Assembly (NCBI RefSeq): GCF_019218755.1 | Contig: NZ_JAHUWZ010000002.1 | Span: forward strand, 124,001-188,000 | Direction: 5' to 3' | DNA from: Acidovorax sp. sif1233 | GTDB taxonomy: Bacteria; Pseudomonadota; Gammaproteobacteria; Burkholderiales; Burkholderiaceae_C | DNA length: 64,000 nucleotides | Part shown: piece after piece, positions 14,988-23,957 of the stretch | Layout of the letters: every line of letters starts with the position of its first letter | Position numbering within the stretch: the first letter of the stretch is position 1 | Program-made: the position numbers and the translations under genes | The notes under the pieces: generated by a model | What the model saw: only the letters and a program-made list of their open reading frames with translations | The model's database searches: none | Told to the model about the DNA's origin: nothing

Positions 14988-17341
14988 GTCTTTGCATTGC
15001 CCGCGTGGGCGGCGTTCAACCCGGCGGGGCGGGGCGCCCCGCACACCCACCAGCCTGGCAGCAGCGCTTGCACGGCGTCCCGGCCATAGCGGTCGTCCAT
15101 CAGGTGCACCACGCCCTCGTCGGTGGGGGTGCGGATCACGCGCCCGGCCGCCTGCACCACCTTCTGCAGGCCGGGGTAAAGATAGGTGTAGTCGTAACCC
15201 GCCCCGAACAGGGTTTGCATGCGCTGGCGGATCTGCTCGTTGACGGGGTTGACCTGGGGCAGGCCCAGCGTGGCCAGGAAGGCGCCGATGAGGCGCTGGC
15301 CCGGCAGGTCGATGCCCTCGGCGAAGGCGCCGCCCAGCACCGCGAAGGCGATGCCCTGGCTGGTGTCGGTGAAGCGATCGAGGAACTGCCGCTGCTCCGC
15401 TTCCAGCATGCGGCGCGACTGGCACCAGTGGGGTACCTCGGGGTGGCATTGCGCAAACAGCGCCGTCGCCTGCTGCAGGTAGTCGTAGCTGCTGAAGAAC
15501 GCGAGGTAGTTGCCCGGCCGCGCGTGGAACTGCCGCGCCATCAGCGCCACGATGGGAGGCAGCGACGCGCCCCGGTCCGCGTAGCGGGTGGAGATGTGCC
15601 GTGCCACCCGCACCTGCAGTTGCGCGGCCTGGAACGGGGACTCGACATCGATCCAGCAATGCCCGGCGGGCAGCCCCAGCAAATCGGCGTAGTAGCGCGC
15701 GGGCTGCAGCGTGGCCGAGAAGAGCGTGCTGGTGTGTGCTGCTTCCAACCGGGGCTGCAGGAACGGCGCGGGCACCACGTTGCGGATGCAGACCAGCGAT
15801 TCGCCCGGCGTGGGCGCCTTGCCGCCCGGGGCCGCAGCGGGCCGCGTGATGTCCACCAGCGAATGCGCATCCAGCAGCTCGGCCATGCGCACCACGTGCA
15901 GGGCATCGAAGTAGAAGGCCTGCAGCGCCGGATCGGGCTGCGCCGGCTGGTCGGCGAAGTGTTCGGTGAGCGTGCTGCCGCACTGCTGCAGGGCGGCCAG
16001 CAGCTTGTCGGGGAAAGCCTCCAGCACGGCATAGCCGCCGGTTTGCGCCTTGTCCAGCGCCACCCAGCAGCGGCGCACCTTGTCCAGAGCCTTCTTCACG
16101 GGGGCATGGCGCGCGGCGGTGGTGCTGCGGCGGGCTTCGGCCAGCGCGGCGGGGCGCAGCTCGGCGGTGTACATCTTGCGGCCTCGCTCGACGAGGTTGT
16201 GCGCCTCGTCCACCAGCAGCGCCGCGCGCCAGCCATTGGCCTGGGCCAGGCCGTGCAGCAGCCCGCCCATGTCGAAGTAGTAGTTGTAGTCGCCCACCAC
16301 CACGTCGGCCCAGCGCGCCAGCTCCTGGCTCAGGTAGTAGGGGCAGACCTGGTGCTGCAGGGCGGCCTCGCGCACGCGCGCCTGGTGCAGTGCCACCCGC
16401 TGATCCGCGCCGCCGTCCGATGGCTGCAGCGCGGCGGCACGTGCGGCGGGCAGGCGGTCGTAGAAGCCCTGGGCCAGCGGGCAGGATTCGCCGTGGCAGG
16501 CCTTGTCGGGGTGCTCGCAGGCCTTGTCGCGCGCCACCAGTTCCAGCACGCGCAGCGGCAGGGCGGGGGCGCTGCCGCACAGGCGCGAGAGGGTGTCCAG
16601 GGCCGTCTGCCGCCCCGAGGTCTTGGCGGCGAGGAAGAACACCTTGTCCAGCCGCTGCGCGGGCACCGCCTTGAGCAGCGGGAACAGGGTGCCCATGGTC
16701 TTGCCGATGCCCGTGGGCGCCTGGGCCAGCAGGCAGCGGCCAGCGGAGGTGGCCTTGTAGACGGCTTCCGCCAGGGGGCGCTGGCCGGTGCGAAAGCCGC
16801 CGAACGGGAAGGCCAGTGCCGTGAGCGCCGCGTCGCGCGCGGCGCGGTGCGCCACCTGCGCCTCGGCCCAGGCGATGAAGCGCTCGCACTGCGCCTCGAA
16901 ATGCCGCTGCAGCTCGGAGGCAGCATGGCGTTCGGTGAACACCGTCTCCTGCTGGCTGCCGATGTCGAAGTAGACCAGCGCCAGGTCGATGTGGGCCAGG
17001 CCTTCCTGCGCGCACAGCAGCCAGCCGTAGATGCGCGCCTGGGCCCAGTGCAGCGCGCGGTGCGAGGCGGGCTGGCGGTCGAGCCGGCCCTTGAAGGTCT
17101 TGACCTCGTCGAGCCGGCCATGCTCGGGGTCGAAGCCATCGGCCCGGCCGCGCACGCGCAGGCCCTTGTAGCTGCCAGCCAGCGCCACCTCGGCGCGGTA
17201 GCCCGCGCCCCGGCGCGCGGCGGCCACCGCATGGCCGGCCATGCCTTCCAGCGCCGTGGGGGCGGGCGTGAAGCGCAGGTCCAGGTCGCCCTGCTTGGCG
17301 GTGAACTCGCACAGCTCGCGCACCGCCACGGTGTAGGTCAT
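14984..17341 (-). CDS. Fusion of a RecB/Cas4-like nuclease domain and a DinG/XPD-type Fe-S helicase
   Basis: A 785-residue protein. Residues 1-120 look like a PD-(D/E)XK nuclease of the RecB/Cas4 type: His37, Asp68 (GRADGF), Glu79-Val-Lys81 (LDEVKTFKG) and the QxxxY motif Gln101-Tyr105 (QARIY). Residues from about 180 form a superfamily 2 XPD-like helicase: Walker A APTGIGKT (208-215), four Cys for a 4Fe-4S cluster (275, 282, 287, 333), DEAH box (378-381) and motif VI QAAGRVIR (about 730-737). E. coli DinG lacks the nuclease part. Its start overlaps the stop of the upstream nuclease gene (ATGA), so the two are coupled. Probable role in processing 5' flaps, R-loops or damaged forks. Confidence 0.85.
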   Translation of the reverse strand: MTYTVAVRELCEFTAKQGDLDLRFTPAPTALEGMAGHAVAAARRGAGYRAEVALAGSYKGLRVRGRADGFDPEHGRLDEVKTFKGRLDRQPASHRALHWAQARIYGWLLCAQEGLAHIDLALVYFDIGSQQETVFTERHAASELQRHFEAQCERFIAWAEAQVAHRAARDAALTALAFPFGGFRTGQRPLAEAVYKATSAGRCLLAQAPTGIGKTMGTLFPLLKAVPAQRLDKVFFLAAKTSGRQTALDTLSRLCGSAPALPLRVLELVARDKACEHPDKACHGESCPLAQGFYDRLPAARAAALQPSDGGADQRVALHQARVREAALQHQVCPYYLSQELARWADVVVGDYNYYFDMGGLLHGLAQANGWRAALLVDEAHNLVERGRKMYTAELRPAALAEARRSTTAARHAPVKKALDKVRRCWVALDKAQTGGYAVLEAFPDKLLAALQQCGSTLTEHFADQPAQPDPALQAFYFDALHVVRMAELLDAHSLVDITRPAAAPGGKAPTPGESLVCIRNVVPAPFLQPRLEAAHTSTLFSATLQPARYYADLLGLPAGHCWIDVESPFQAAQLQVRVARHISTRYADRGASLPPIVALMARQFHARPGNYLAFFSSYDYLQQATALFAQCHPEVPHWCQSRRMLEAEQRQFLDRFTDTSQGIAFAVLGGAFAEGIDLPGQRLIGAFLATLGLPQVNPVNEQIRQRMQTLFGAGYDYTYLYPGLQKVVQAAGRVIRTPTDEGVVHLMDDRYGRDAVQALLPGWWVCGAPRPAGLNAAHAGNAKT

Positions 17342-18159
17342 GGCATGTCCGCGGGAGGCAGTTCGCCAGCACCGGGCTCGCCCAGGTGGGCCTGCGCCGT
17401 CTCGTCCTCGCCGCGCAGCGGCGTGGCCTTGCACAGGGCCATCCACACCGCGAAGGGCAGGGTGCAGCTCGCATGGCGCGCGGGGCGCAACAGCTCGAAG
17501 CGGCCATCGTCCAGCCCGCCATGCAGCACCCAGATGCCGAAGTGCTCGGGAATCTCGCCGGCCTCGGCGATGCCGGCCGGGAACACGTAGTAGCACTCCT
17601 CGCACAGCCACTGGTAGGCCTGGCGCTTGGCGTCATGGCGCAGGTCCGAGAGCAGGTCGGCGCGGCTGTACTTGATCTCGTGGACCATGGGCTGCAGGTA
17701 CGCCGGCACGCTGGTATTGCGCACCGAGAACAGGTCCGGCCGCGCCATGCGCCAGACGTTGGCTGCGGTGCGGCGGGCGGGCGTGTCTTCGCTCCACAGC
17801 GGGCTGCTGGTGGCCGGGATGGGGGCAGGGGCTTCGGGCACAGCCCCGTCGATCACGGCGCGCAGCGACAGCTCACGCCAGACGATGCGGCCCGAGGCCA
17901 GCAGGTGCCCGGCAAACTTCTGGCCCAGGCGGTCGTGCGCGCTCAACGCCCGCGCGCCACGCTGGCGCGCCTGTGCCAGGGTGCGGATACCTTCCTCGGT
18001 CAGGCGCAGCGTCTCGCAGCCTTCGGGCGAGGTGTGCAGCACCACCAGCTGCGCGGCCAGCAGGTCGATTTCCAGCGCATCCTTGCACGGCCAGCCCGCC
18101 GAACGCCAGATCTGCATCAGGCGCGCGCGGTGAAAGCGGGTGAGGGTGAGCGGTGTCAT
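17338..18159 (-). CDS. MmcB-like PD-(D/E)XK nuclease protein
   Basis: A 273-residue protein. Residues 1-65 resemble a winged helix (LRLTEEGIRTLAQAR). The C-terminal half carries a restriction-endonuclease-like core similar to the MmcB repair family: Asp142 in ARPDLFSVR, Glu161-Ile-Lys163 in VHEIKYSRADLLSDLR, then YYVFPAGI and IPEHFGIWVLHGG. ATG 18159 is preferred over GTG 18177 because a LexA-like box covers 18177-18192. It is translationally coupled to the downstream nuclease-helicase. Function by family: DNA repair; a paired role with the helicase is inferred. Confidence 0.75.
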   Translation of the reverse strand: MTPLTLTRFHRARLMQIWRSAGWPCKDALEIDLLAAQLVVLHTSPEGCETLRLTEEGIRTLAQARQRGARALSAHDRLGQKFAGHLLASGRIVWRELSLRAVIDGAVPEAPAPIPATSSPLWSEDTPARRTAANVWRMARPDLFSVRNTSVPAYLQPMVHEIKYSRADLLSDLRHDAKRQAYQWLCEECYYVFPAGIAEAGEIPEHFGIWVLHGGLDDGRFELLRPARHASCTLPFAVWMALCKATPLRGEDETAQAHLGEPGAGELPPADMP

Positions 18160-18176
18160 GGCACAAGGATAAAACA

Positions 18177-18192
18177 CTGATTGTAATTACAG
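18177..18192. promoter_or_regulatory. Candidate LexA (SOS) box
   Basis: CTGATTGTAATTACAG matches CTGT-N8-ACAG with one mismatch and is embedded in AACACTG-N10-CAGTGTT (18173-18196). It lies 18-33 bases before the ATG of the nuclease-helicase unit. dinG is a classical LexA target. Confidence 0.5.
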
Positions 18193-18255
18193 TGTTCTGC
18201 CCGGACGCCACCTGCTTTCCGGACGCTCGGTACACCCCGGCCGGCATGCGGCCCG

Positions 18256-19404
18256 TCACCATTCGGCGAAGCTGCCGTCGCGGTGGCGCCACACGGGGTT
18301 GCGCCAGCGGTGGCCTTCGGAAGCGCGTTCGCGCACATACGCCTCGTTGACCTCGATGCCCAGGCCCGGGCCGTGGGGAATGGCCACCATGCCGTCCTCG
18401 TACGCGAACACCTCGCCGTTGGACACGTAGTCGAGCAGGTCGTTGCTGGCGTTGTAGTGGATGCCCAGGCTCTGCTCCTGGATGAAGGCGTTGTAGCAGA
18501 CGCCGTCGAGCTGCAGGTTGGCCGCCAGCGCGATCGGCCCCAGGGGGCAGTGCAGGGCCAGGGCCACGTCGTAGGCCTCGGCCATGGTGGCGATCTTGCG
18601 CGTCTCGGTGATGCCGCCCGAGTGCGAGGGGTCGGGCTGGATGATGTCCACATAGCCCTCGGACAGCACGCGCTTGAAGTCCCAGCGCGAGTACAGCCGC
18701 TCGCCCAGCGCGATGGGGGTGGACGAGAGGTGCGCCAGCTCCTTCAGGGCCTCGTAGTGCTCGCTGAGCACGGGCTCCTCGATGAACATCAGCCGGTAGG
18801 GTTCGAGCTCCTTGAACAGCACCTTGGCCATGGGCTTGTGCACGCGGCCATGGAAGTCCACGCCGATGCCCACATTGGGGCCCACCGCCTCGCGCACGGC
18901 GGCCACGTTCTGTAGGCATTTCTCGACCTTGTCGAAGCTGTCCACGTACTGCATTTCCTCGGTGCCGTTCATCTTCACCGCGGTGAAGCCGCGCTCCACG
19001 GCGGCCTTGGCCGCCGCGGCGGTCTCGCTGGGCCGGTCGCCGCCGATCCAGCTGTAGACCTTGATGCGGTCGCGCACGCAGCCGCCCAGCAGCTCGGACA
19101 CGGGCACGCCCAGGGCCTTGCCCTTGATGTCCCACAGCGCCTGGTCGATGCCCGCCAGCGCACTCATGTGGATGCCGCCGCCGCGGTAGAAGCCGCCGCG
19201 GTAGAGCACCGTCCAGTGGTCCTCGATGTGGCGCGGGTCCTTGCCGATCAGGTAGTCGCCCAGCTCCTCGACGGCGGCGGCCACGGTGTGGGCCCGGCCT
19301 TCGAGCACGGGCTCGCCCCAGCCGACGATGCCTTCGTCGGTCTCGATTTTCAGGAAGCACCAGCGTGGTGGCACCAGGAATGTGGTCAGTCGGGTGATCT
19401 TCAT
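18256..19404 (-). CDS. dgoD: D-galactonate dehydratase DgoD
   Basis: A 382-residue enolase-superfamily dehydratase that converts D-galactonate to 2-keto-3-deoxy-D-galactonate. All key residues fall at the E. coli numbers: metal ligands Asp183, Glu209 and Glu235, and His185 and His285 as acid/base. Length equals E. coli DgoD. Start ATG at 19404 overlaps the dgoA stop (ATGA). It is the last gene of the long galactose/arabinose unit; no terminator was seen directly after it. Confidence 0.96.
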   Translation of the reverse strand: MKITRLTTFLVPPRWCFLKIETDEGIVGWGEPVLEGRAHTVAAAVEELGDYLIGKDPRHIEDHWTVLYRGGFYRGGGIHMSALAGIDQALWDIKGKALGVPVSELLGGCVRDRIKVYSWIGGDRPSETAAAAKAAVERGFTAVKMNGTEEMQYVDSFDKVEKCLQNVAAVREAVGPNVGIGVDFHGRVHKPMAKVLFKELEPYRLMFIEEPVLSEHYEALKELAHLSSTPIALGERLYSRWDFKRVLSEGYVDIIQPDPSHSGGITETRKIATMAEAYDVALALHCPLGPIALAANLQLDGVCYNAFIQEQSLGIHYNASNDLLDYVSNGEVFAYEDGMVAIPHGPGLGIEVNEAYVRERASEGHRWRNPVWRHRDGSFAEW

Positions 19405-20090
19405 GGGGCAGGATGCAAAGCGGAAATGGAAGAGGCGGCGGAGGACGCGCCGCCGTAGGCGCCGCGCCAGGCCTGCATGAAGGCCGCGGCCTGGCGAGCC
19501 ACGTCGGGCGCGGTGTCCCCCGGACGGTAGAGGGCCGAGCCCAGGCCGAAGCCGCTGGCCCCGGCGGCCGCGTAGGTGGCAATGGCCTCGGGCACGATGC
19601 CGCCCACGGGCACCAGCGCCATGGGCGGGGTGATCACGGCGCGCCAGGCCTTGAGCACATGCGGGGGCAGGGCTTCGGCCGGAAAGAGCTTGAGCATGTT
19701 GGCGCCCGCCGCCAGCGCGGCATAGGCCTCGGTCAGCGTGGCCACGCCGGGCGCGCACGCCATGCCGGCCGCGCGTGCGGTGCGGATCACTTGGGGGTCG
19801 CTGTGGGGCATGACGATGATCTGCCCGCCTGCCACCGCCACATCGGCACAGGCCTCGGGCGTGAGCACCGTGCCTGCGCCCACCAGGCAGTCGGCGGGCA
19901 GCGCGTCGCGCAGCGCGCGGATGCTGGCCAGGGGCTCGGGGGAGTTGAGCGGCACCTCGATGATGCGAAACCCCGCGTCGTACAGCGCATGGCCAATGGC
20001 CACCACCTCATGGGGCTGCACGCCGCGCAGGATGGCGATCAGGCCGCAGTGCTGCATGGTGTTGAAGAGGTTCTTGTCGATGGGGTTCAT
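19401..20090 (-). CDS. dgoA: 2-dehydro-3-deoxy-6-phosphogalactonate aldolase DgoA
   Basis: A 229-residue class I aldolase of the KDPG family that splits KDPGal to pyruvate and glyceraldehyde-3-phosphate. Schiff-base Lys134 lies in NMLKLFPAE, and Glu45 in [11 protein letters not shown] is the proton-transfer residue. GAGTVLTPE is present. The C-terminus extends about 20 residues past the usual end ([17 protein letters not shown]). Start and stop both overlap neighbours by ATGA, so dgoK-dgoA-dgoD is tightly coupled. Confidence 0.94.
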   Translation of the reverse strand: MNPIDKNLFNTMQHCGLIAILRGVQPHEVVAIGHALYDAGFRIIEVPLNSPEPLASIRALRDALPADCLVGAGTVLTPEACADVAVAGGQIIVMPHSDPQVIRTARAAGMACAPGVATLTEAYAALAAGANMLKLFPAEALPPHVLKAWRAVITPPMALVPVGGIVPEAIATYAAAGASGFGLGSALYRPGDTAPDVARQAAAFMQAWRGAYGGASSAASSISALHPAP

Positions 20091-21133
20091 GCGGCTTGGC
20101 TCCTGGGGGATGGTGTTTGCTGTGCGCCAGGGACAACCAGCCCGGCTGCCAGCGCGATCTGCCACAAGCCAGTGACCGTGGCTTGGGCGGCAATAGTGGG
20201 CGGCGCGAAGCCACAGGCCTGCAGGGCGATGGCGTAGCGGCGGCACAGGTCGGCCTCGCCGCACAGCACCAGCGGGAGGGGGGCGGGGCCGGTGGGCGGG
20301 TGCAGGCGCGCCAGGCTGGCGATCTCGTGGCCGATGAGGATGCCCGAGAGGTAGTCCGCCTGTGCCGTGGCGGGCAGTGCGCCGGTCAGGCCCAGCGTGC
20401 GCGTGCTGAAGATGTGCGACAGCAGGCCCGGGGCGGCATCGCTGCCGCGCGCCACCTGCAGGCCTTGCGCGAATGCGGCGTCGTCGGGATCGGCCGGGGC
20501 CTGCATCGTCCGGCCCAGGATGGTGTGGCCGCGCAGTACGGCAAACACTTCGCCCGTCATGAAGGTGTGGAACCGATCGATGCTGCGCCGGGTGCCGTCT
20601 CTCTGCGCCACCACCCACTTGCTGTGCGTGCCCGGCAGGCCCACGAGCAGCGGGCCTTGGTCCGCCAGGGCGGCATCGGCCAGCACGCCCAGCACCTGCG
20701 TCTCTTCGCCGCGCATCACATTGGGCAGGCCGGAGCGCTGCAGCAGCCCGGGCACGATGTGCAAGGGTGCGGCGTTGCCACGCTGCACCACGGCCAGCCC
20801 GCGCGCCAAGTCGTCCAGCGAGGTGGGGGTGTCGATGTAGCGGGCTTCGCGCCAGCCCTGTGCGCTGCCCACCATGCCGCAGGCCAGCACGGCTGCCGAC
20901 GGCAGGGCGGCCAGCCAGTCGCCGCAGGCGTCCTGCAATGCGCGCTCGAAGGCCATGCCGGGCTCCGCGTCGGCCTGCCCAGCGGGGGCCGGGGGCAGGT
21001 TCATGATGCCCCAGGGGCGGCCGCGCTGTTCCAGCACCTGCCCGCCGGCACCCAGGCGGAAGGCGCGCAGCGAACTGGTGCCCCAGTCCAGGGCGATCAG
21101 GCGGGTGTCCGGGAGGTTGGCGGTGTGGGCCAT
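20087..21133 (-). CDS. dgoK: 2-dehydro-3-deoxygalactonokinase DgoK
   Basis: A 348-residue kinase of the DgoK family that phosphorylates 2-keto-3-deoxygalactonate at C6. The phosphate-1 region is LIALDWGTSSLRAFRL (residues about 12-27). LVGLPGTHSKWVV and GEVFAVLRGHTILG are family blocks. With DgoD and DgoA it completes the De Ley-Doudoroff branch. It starts seven bases after the upstream dehydratase stop. Confidence 0.93.
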   Translation of the reverse strand: MAHTANLPDTRLIALDWGTSSLRAFRLGAGGQVLEQRGRPWGIMNLPPAPAGQADAEPGMAFERALQDACGDWLAALPSAAVLACGMVGSAQGWREARYIDTPTSLDDLARGLAVVQRGNAAPLHIVPGLLQRSGLPNVMRGEETQVLGVLADAALADQGPLLVGLPGTHSKWVVAQRDGTRRSIDRFHTFMTGEVFAVLRGHTILGRTMQAPADPDDAAFAQGLQVARGSDAAPGLLSHIFSTRTLGLTGALPATAQADYLSGILIGHEIASLARLHPPTGPAPLPLVLCGEADLCRRYAIALQACGFAPPTIAAQATVTGLWQIALAAGLVVPGAQQTPSPRSQAA

Positions 21134-21140
21134 GGCGTGC

Positions 21141-22079
21141 CTATCGGCCCCAGCGCAGCACCAGCGGGTCCAGCCGGCGCGCGATGTCGATGAGGCCCCT
21201 GCGTACTTCAGGGTGCATGGCCGGGAAGGGGTGGCGGCCGGCCTCGCTGGCGATCACGCCGCCTTCCTTCATGAGCGCCTTGGCGGTGAGGATGCCGCCC
21301 TGGCGGTTCTCGTGGTTGATGAGCGGCAGCCAGCGCTGGTAGAGCGCGAAGGCCTGGTCCATGTCGCCCTGGCGGTGGGCTTCGATGATGGGGCGGATGC
21401 CGTCGGGGAAGGCGCCGCCCGTCATCGCGCCGGTGGCACCGGCATCCAGGTCGGCCAGCAGGGTGATGGCCTCTTCGCCGTCCCAGGGGCCTTCGATGGC
21501 CGCGCCGCCCAGGCGGATCAGCTCGCGCAGCTTGCTGGCGGCGCCGGGCACTTCGATCTTGAAGTAGGCCAGGTGCTCGATCTCCTGCGCCATGCGCGCG
21601 AGGAACGGGGCCGACAGCACGGTGCCGCTCGCGGGCGCGTCCTGCACCATGATCGGGATGCGGATCGCATCGGACACGCGGGCATAGAACTCGTGGATCT
21701 GCGCCTCGGGCACGCGGAAGGTGGCGCCGTGGTAGGGCGGCATGATCATCACCATGGCGGCGCCCATGTCCTGCGCGGCGCGGCTGCGCTCGGCGCACAC
21801 GCGGGTGCCGTAGTGGGTGGTGGTGACGATGACCGGTACACGGCCTGCCACATGCTCCAGCGATGTGCGGGTGATGACTTCGCGCTCGGCGTCCGATAAC
21901 GAGAACTGCTCGGAGAAGTTGGCCAGGATGCAGACGCCGTCCACACCGGCATCGATCATGAAGTCAAGGCAGCGCTTCTGGCTGTCGAGGTCGAGCGTGC
22001 CGTCTTCGTGGAAGGTGGTGGGCACCACGGGGAAGATGCCTCGGTGGCGAGGGTTCTGGAGGGAATGGGTGGCTGGCAT
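21141..22079 (-). CDS. L-2-keto-3-deoxyarabonate dehydratase (DapA family)
   Basis: A 312-residue DHDPS/NAL-family enzyme. It closely resembles the Azospirillum L-KDA dehydratase as I recall it: ANFSEQF, MPPYHGATFRVPEAQI, IMVQDAPASGT, AIEGPWDGEEAITLLADL. The Schiff-base Lys174 is in AYFKIEVPG. It makes alpha-ketoglutarate semialdehyde from 2-keto-3-deoxy-L-arabonate. It follows the arabonate dehydratase gene across a family B repeat and precedes dgoK. Specificity is inferred from similarity and context. Confidence 0.9.
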   Translation of the reverse strand: MPATHSLQNPRHRGIFPVVPTTFHEDGTLDLDSQKRCLDFMIDAGVDGVCILANFSEQFSLSDAEREVITRTSLEHVAGRVPVIVTTTHYGTRVCAERSRAAQDMGAAMVMIMPPYHGATFRVPEAQIHEFYARVSDAIRIPIMVQDAPASGTVLSAPFLARMAQEIEHLAYFKIEVPGAASKLRELIRLGGAAIEGPWDGEEAITLLADLDAGATGAMTGGAFPDGIRPIIEAHRQGDMDQAFALYQRWLPLINHENRQGGILTAKALMKEGGVIASEAGRHPFPAMHPEVRRGLIDIARRLDPLVLRWGR

Positions 22080-22100
22080 GGCGGAGGAAAGGTGGAGATT

Positions 22101-22162
22101 TGAGTGGAATACGGCTCTGGCGCTTGTCTATCAAGCGCTAAGTGCTATAAAATATGTAGCAT
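22101..22162 (+). repeat. Family B intergenic repeat, copy B3
   Basis: GGAATACGGCTCTGGCGCTTGTC..., with hairpin GCGCTTG-tctat-CAAGCGC and then CTATAAAATATGTAGC. It sits between two minus-strand dehydratase genes, in the opposite orientation to them. Confidence 0.85.
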
Positions 22163-22188
22163 TCCAACGAGCTGGTTAGCCGCCGGCA

Positions 22189-23922
22189 TCAGTGAGAGTG
22201 GCGAGGGACGGCGGCGCCACGGCAGCCGACGAGGAAGTCAAAGTCGCAGCCATCGTCGGCCTGCAGTACATGGTCCACATACAGGCGCTGGTAGCCGCCG
22301 CGCCCGCCGTTGTCGGTGCCCGCCAATGCGGCCAGGCGTGCCGCCAGTTCCTCGTCGCTGATGTCGAGGTGCAGGCGGCCCTGCTCGCAGTCGAGCTCGA
22401 TGTAGTCGCCGTCGCGCACGGCGGCCAGCGGGCCGCCCGCGGCGGCCTCGGGTGCCACGTGCAGCACCACGGTGCCGTAGGCCGTGCCGCTCATGCGTGC
22501 GTCGGAGATGCGCACCATGTCCTTCACGCCCTGGCGCAGCAGCTTGGGCGGCAAGCCCATGTTGCCCACCTCGGCCATGCCGGGGTAGCCCTTGGGGCCG
22601 CAGTTCTTCATCACCATCACGCAGCTGGCGTCGATGTCCAGGTCTTCGTCGACGATGCGCTCCTTGTAGTGCTCCAGGTTCTCGAACACCACGGCGCGGC
22701 CACGGTGCTTGAGCAGTTCGGGCGAGGCGGCCGAGGGCTTGAGTACCGCGCCGCGTGGCGATAGGTTGCCGCGCAGGATGCAGATGCCGCCATCGGCGAT
22801 CAGTGGCTTGTCGATGGGGCGGATCACCTCGTCGTTGTACTGCGGCGCCTCGCGCACGTTGTCCCACAGGCTCTTGCCGTTAACGGTGAGCGCGTCGGGG
22901 TGCGGCAGCAGGCCGTTTTCGCCCAGGCGGCGCAGCACGGCGGGCAGGCCGCCGGCGTAGTAGAACTCTTCCATCAGGAAGCGGCCCGAGGGCTGCAGGT
23001 CCACCAGCGTGGGGGTGCCGCGGCCGATGCGTGTCCAGTCCTCCAGGTCCAGCGGCACGCCGATGCGCCCGGCGATGGCCTTCAGGTGGATCACGGCATT
23101 GGTCGAGCCGCCGATGGCGGCATTGGTGCGGATGGCGTTCTCGAAGGCCTCGCGCGTGAGGATCTTGGAGAGCGTGAGCCCCTCGTGCGCCATCTCCACG
23201 ATGCGCCGCCCCGACATGTGGGCCAGCACATAGCGGCGCGAATCCACGGCCGGGATGGCCGCGTTGTGCGGCAGCGAGGTGCCCAGCGACTCGGCCATGC
23301 AGGCCATGGTGCTGGCGGTGCCCATGGTGTTGCAGGTGCCGGCCGAGCGCGACATGCCGGCTTCGGCTGCGAAGAACTGGTGCTCGTTGATCTCGCCCGC
23401 CTTCAGCGACTCATGCAGTCGCCACACGGCCGTGCCCGAGCCGATGTCCTTGCCGTCGAGCTTGCCGTTGAGCATGGGCCCGCCCGTGACCACGATGGCC
23501 GGCACGTCGCAGCTGGCCGCGCCCATCAGCAGGGCGGGGGTGGTCTTGTCGCAGCCGACGAGCAGCACCACCGCGTCGATGGGGTTGCCGCGGATGGCTT
23601 CTTCCACGTCCATGCTGGCCAGGTTGCGCGTGAGCATGGCCGTGGGGCGCAGGTTGGATTCGCCGTTGGAGAACACCGGGAACTCGACCGGAAAGCCGCC
23701 GGCCTCGTAGATGCCGCGCTTGACGTGCTCGGCGATTTTGCGAAAGTGCGCGTTGCACGGTGTCAGCTCGGACCAGGTGTTGCAGATGCCGATGATGGGG
23801 CGGCCGTCGAACTCATGGTCCGGGATGCCCTGGTTCTTCATCCAGCTGCGGTACATGAAGCCGTTCTTGTCGGCGGTGCCGAACCATTCGGCGGAGCGAA
23901 GCTTGCGCGGGGAGGAGGTCAT
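22189..23922 (-). CDS. L-arabonate dehydratase (IlvD/EDD family)
   Basis: A 577-residue dehydratase of the sugar-acid branch of the IlvD/EDD family. Three Cys ligands for a [2Fe-2S] cluster are visible: Cys56 (SELTPCN), Cys124 (LVGCDKTTPA) and Cys197 (SAGTCNTMG). Other blocks: FSNGESNLRPTAML and RISDARMSGTAYGTV. It removes water from L-arabonate (and, in relatives, D-fuconate or D-xylonate) to give the 2-keto-3-deoxy acid used by the next gene. Start ATG at 23922 follows GAGGAGG-free but adequate sequence; the N-terminus RKLRSAEWFG fits the family. Confidence 0.93.
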   Translation of the reverse strand: MTSSPRKLRSAEWFGTADKNGFMYRSWMKNQGIPDHEFDGRPIIGICNTWSELTPCNAHFRKIAEHVKRGIYEAGGFPVEFPVFSNGESNLRPTAMLTRNLASMDVEEAIRGNPIDAVVLLVGCDKTTPALLMGAASCDVPAIVVTGGPMLNGKLDGKDIGSGTAVWRLHESLKAGEINEHQFFAAEAGMSRSAGTCNTMGTASTMACMAESLGTSLPHNAAIPAVDSRRYVLAHMSGRRIVEMAHEGLTLSKILTREAFENAIRTNAAIGGSTNAVIHLKAIAGRIGVPLDLEDWTRIGRGTPTLVDLQPSGRFLMEEFYYAGGLPAVLRRLGENGLLPHPDALTVNGKSLWDNVREAPQYNDEVIRPIDKPLIADGGICILRGNLSPRGAVLKPSAASPELLKHRGRAVVFENLEHYKERIVDEDLDIDASCVMVMKNCGPKGYPGMAEVGNMGLPPKLLRQGVKDMVRISDARMSGTAYGTVVLHVAPEAAAGGPLAAVRDGDYIELDCEQGRLHLDISDEELAARLAALAGTDNGGRGGYQRLYVDHVLQADDGCDFDFLVGCRGAAVPRHSH

Positions 23923-23957
23923 GCTGTTGTGGTTCTGGGAGAGGTGATTCGTGGAAT

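Noticed and set aside
15005..17590. An 861-codon plus-strand ORF opposite the helicase gene
   Set aside because: Antisense shadow produced by high GC and codon bias; its composition (Gly, Arg, Gln, His rich) and lack of domains mark it as non-coding.
14376..17636. A single 1086-codon minus-strand ORF
   Set aside because: It is an accidental open frame through the helicase gene. Only its last 178 codons (from 14912) are a real gene; the rest is the wrong frame, and the true helicase frame carries all motifs.
18177..18177. GTG at 18177 as the start of the MmcB-like gene
   Set aside because: It lies within the candidate LexA box and has no ribosome-binding site; the ATG at 18159 is more natural.
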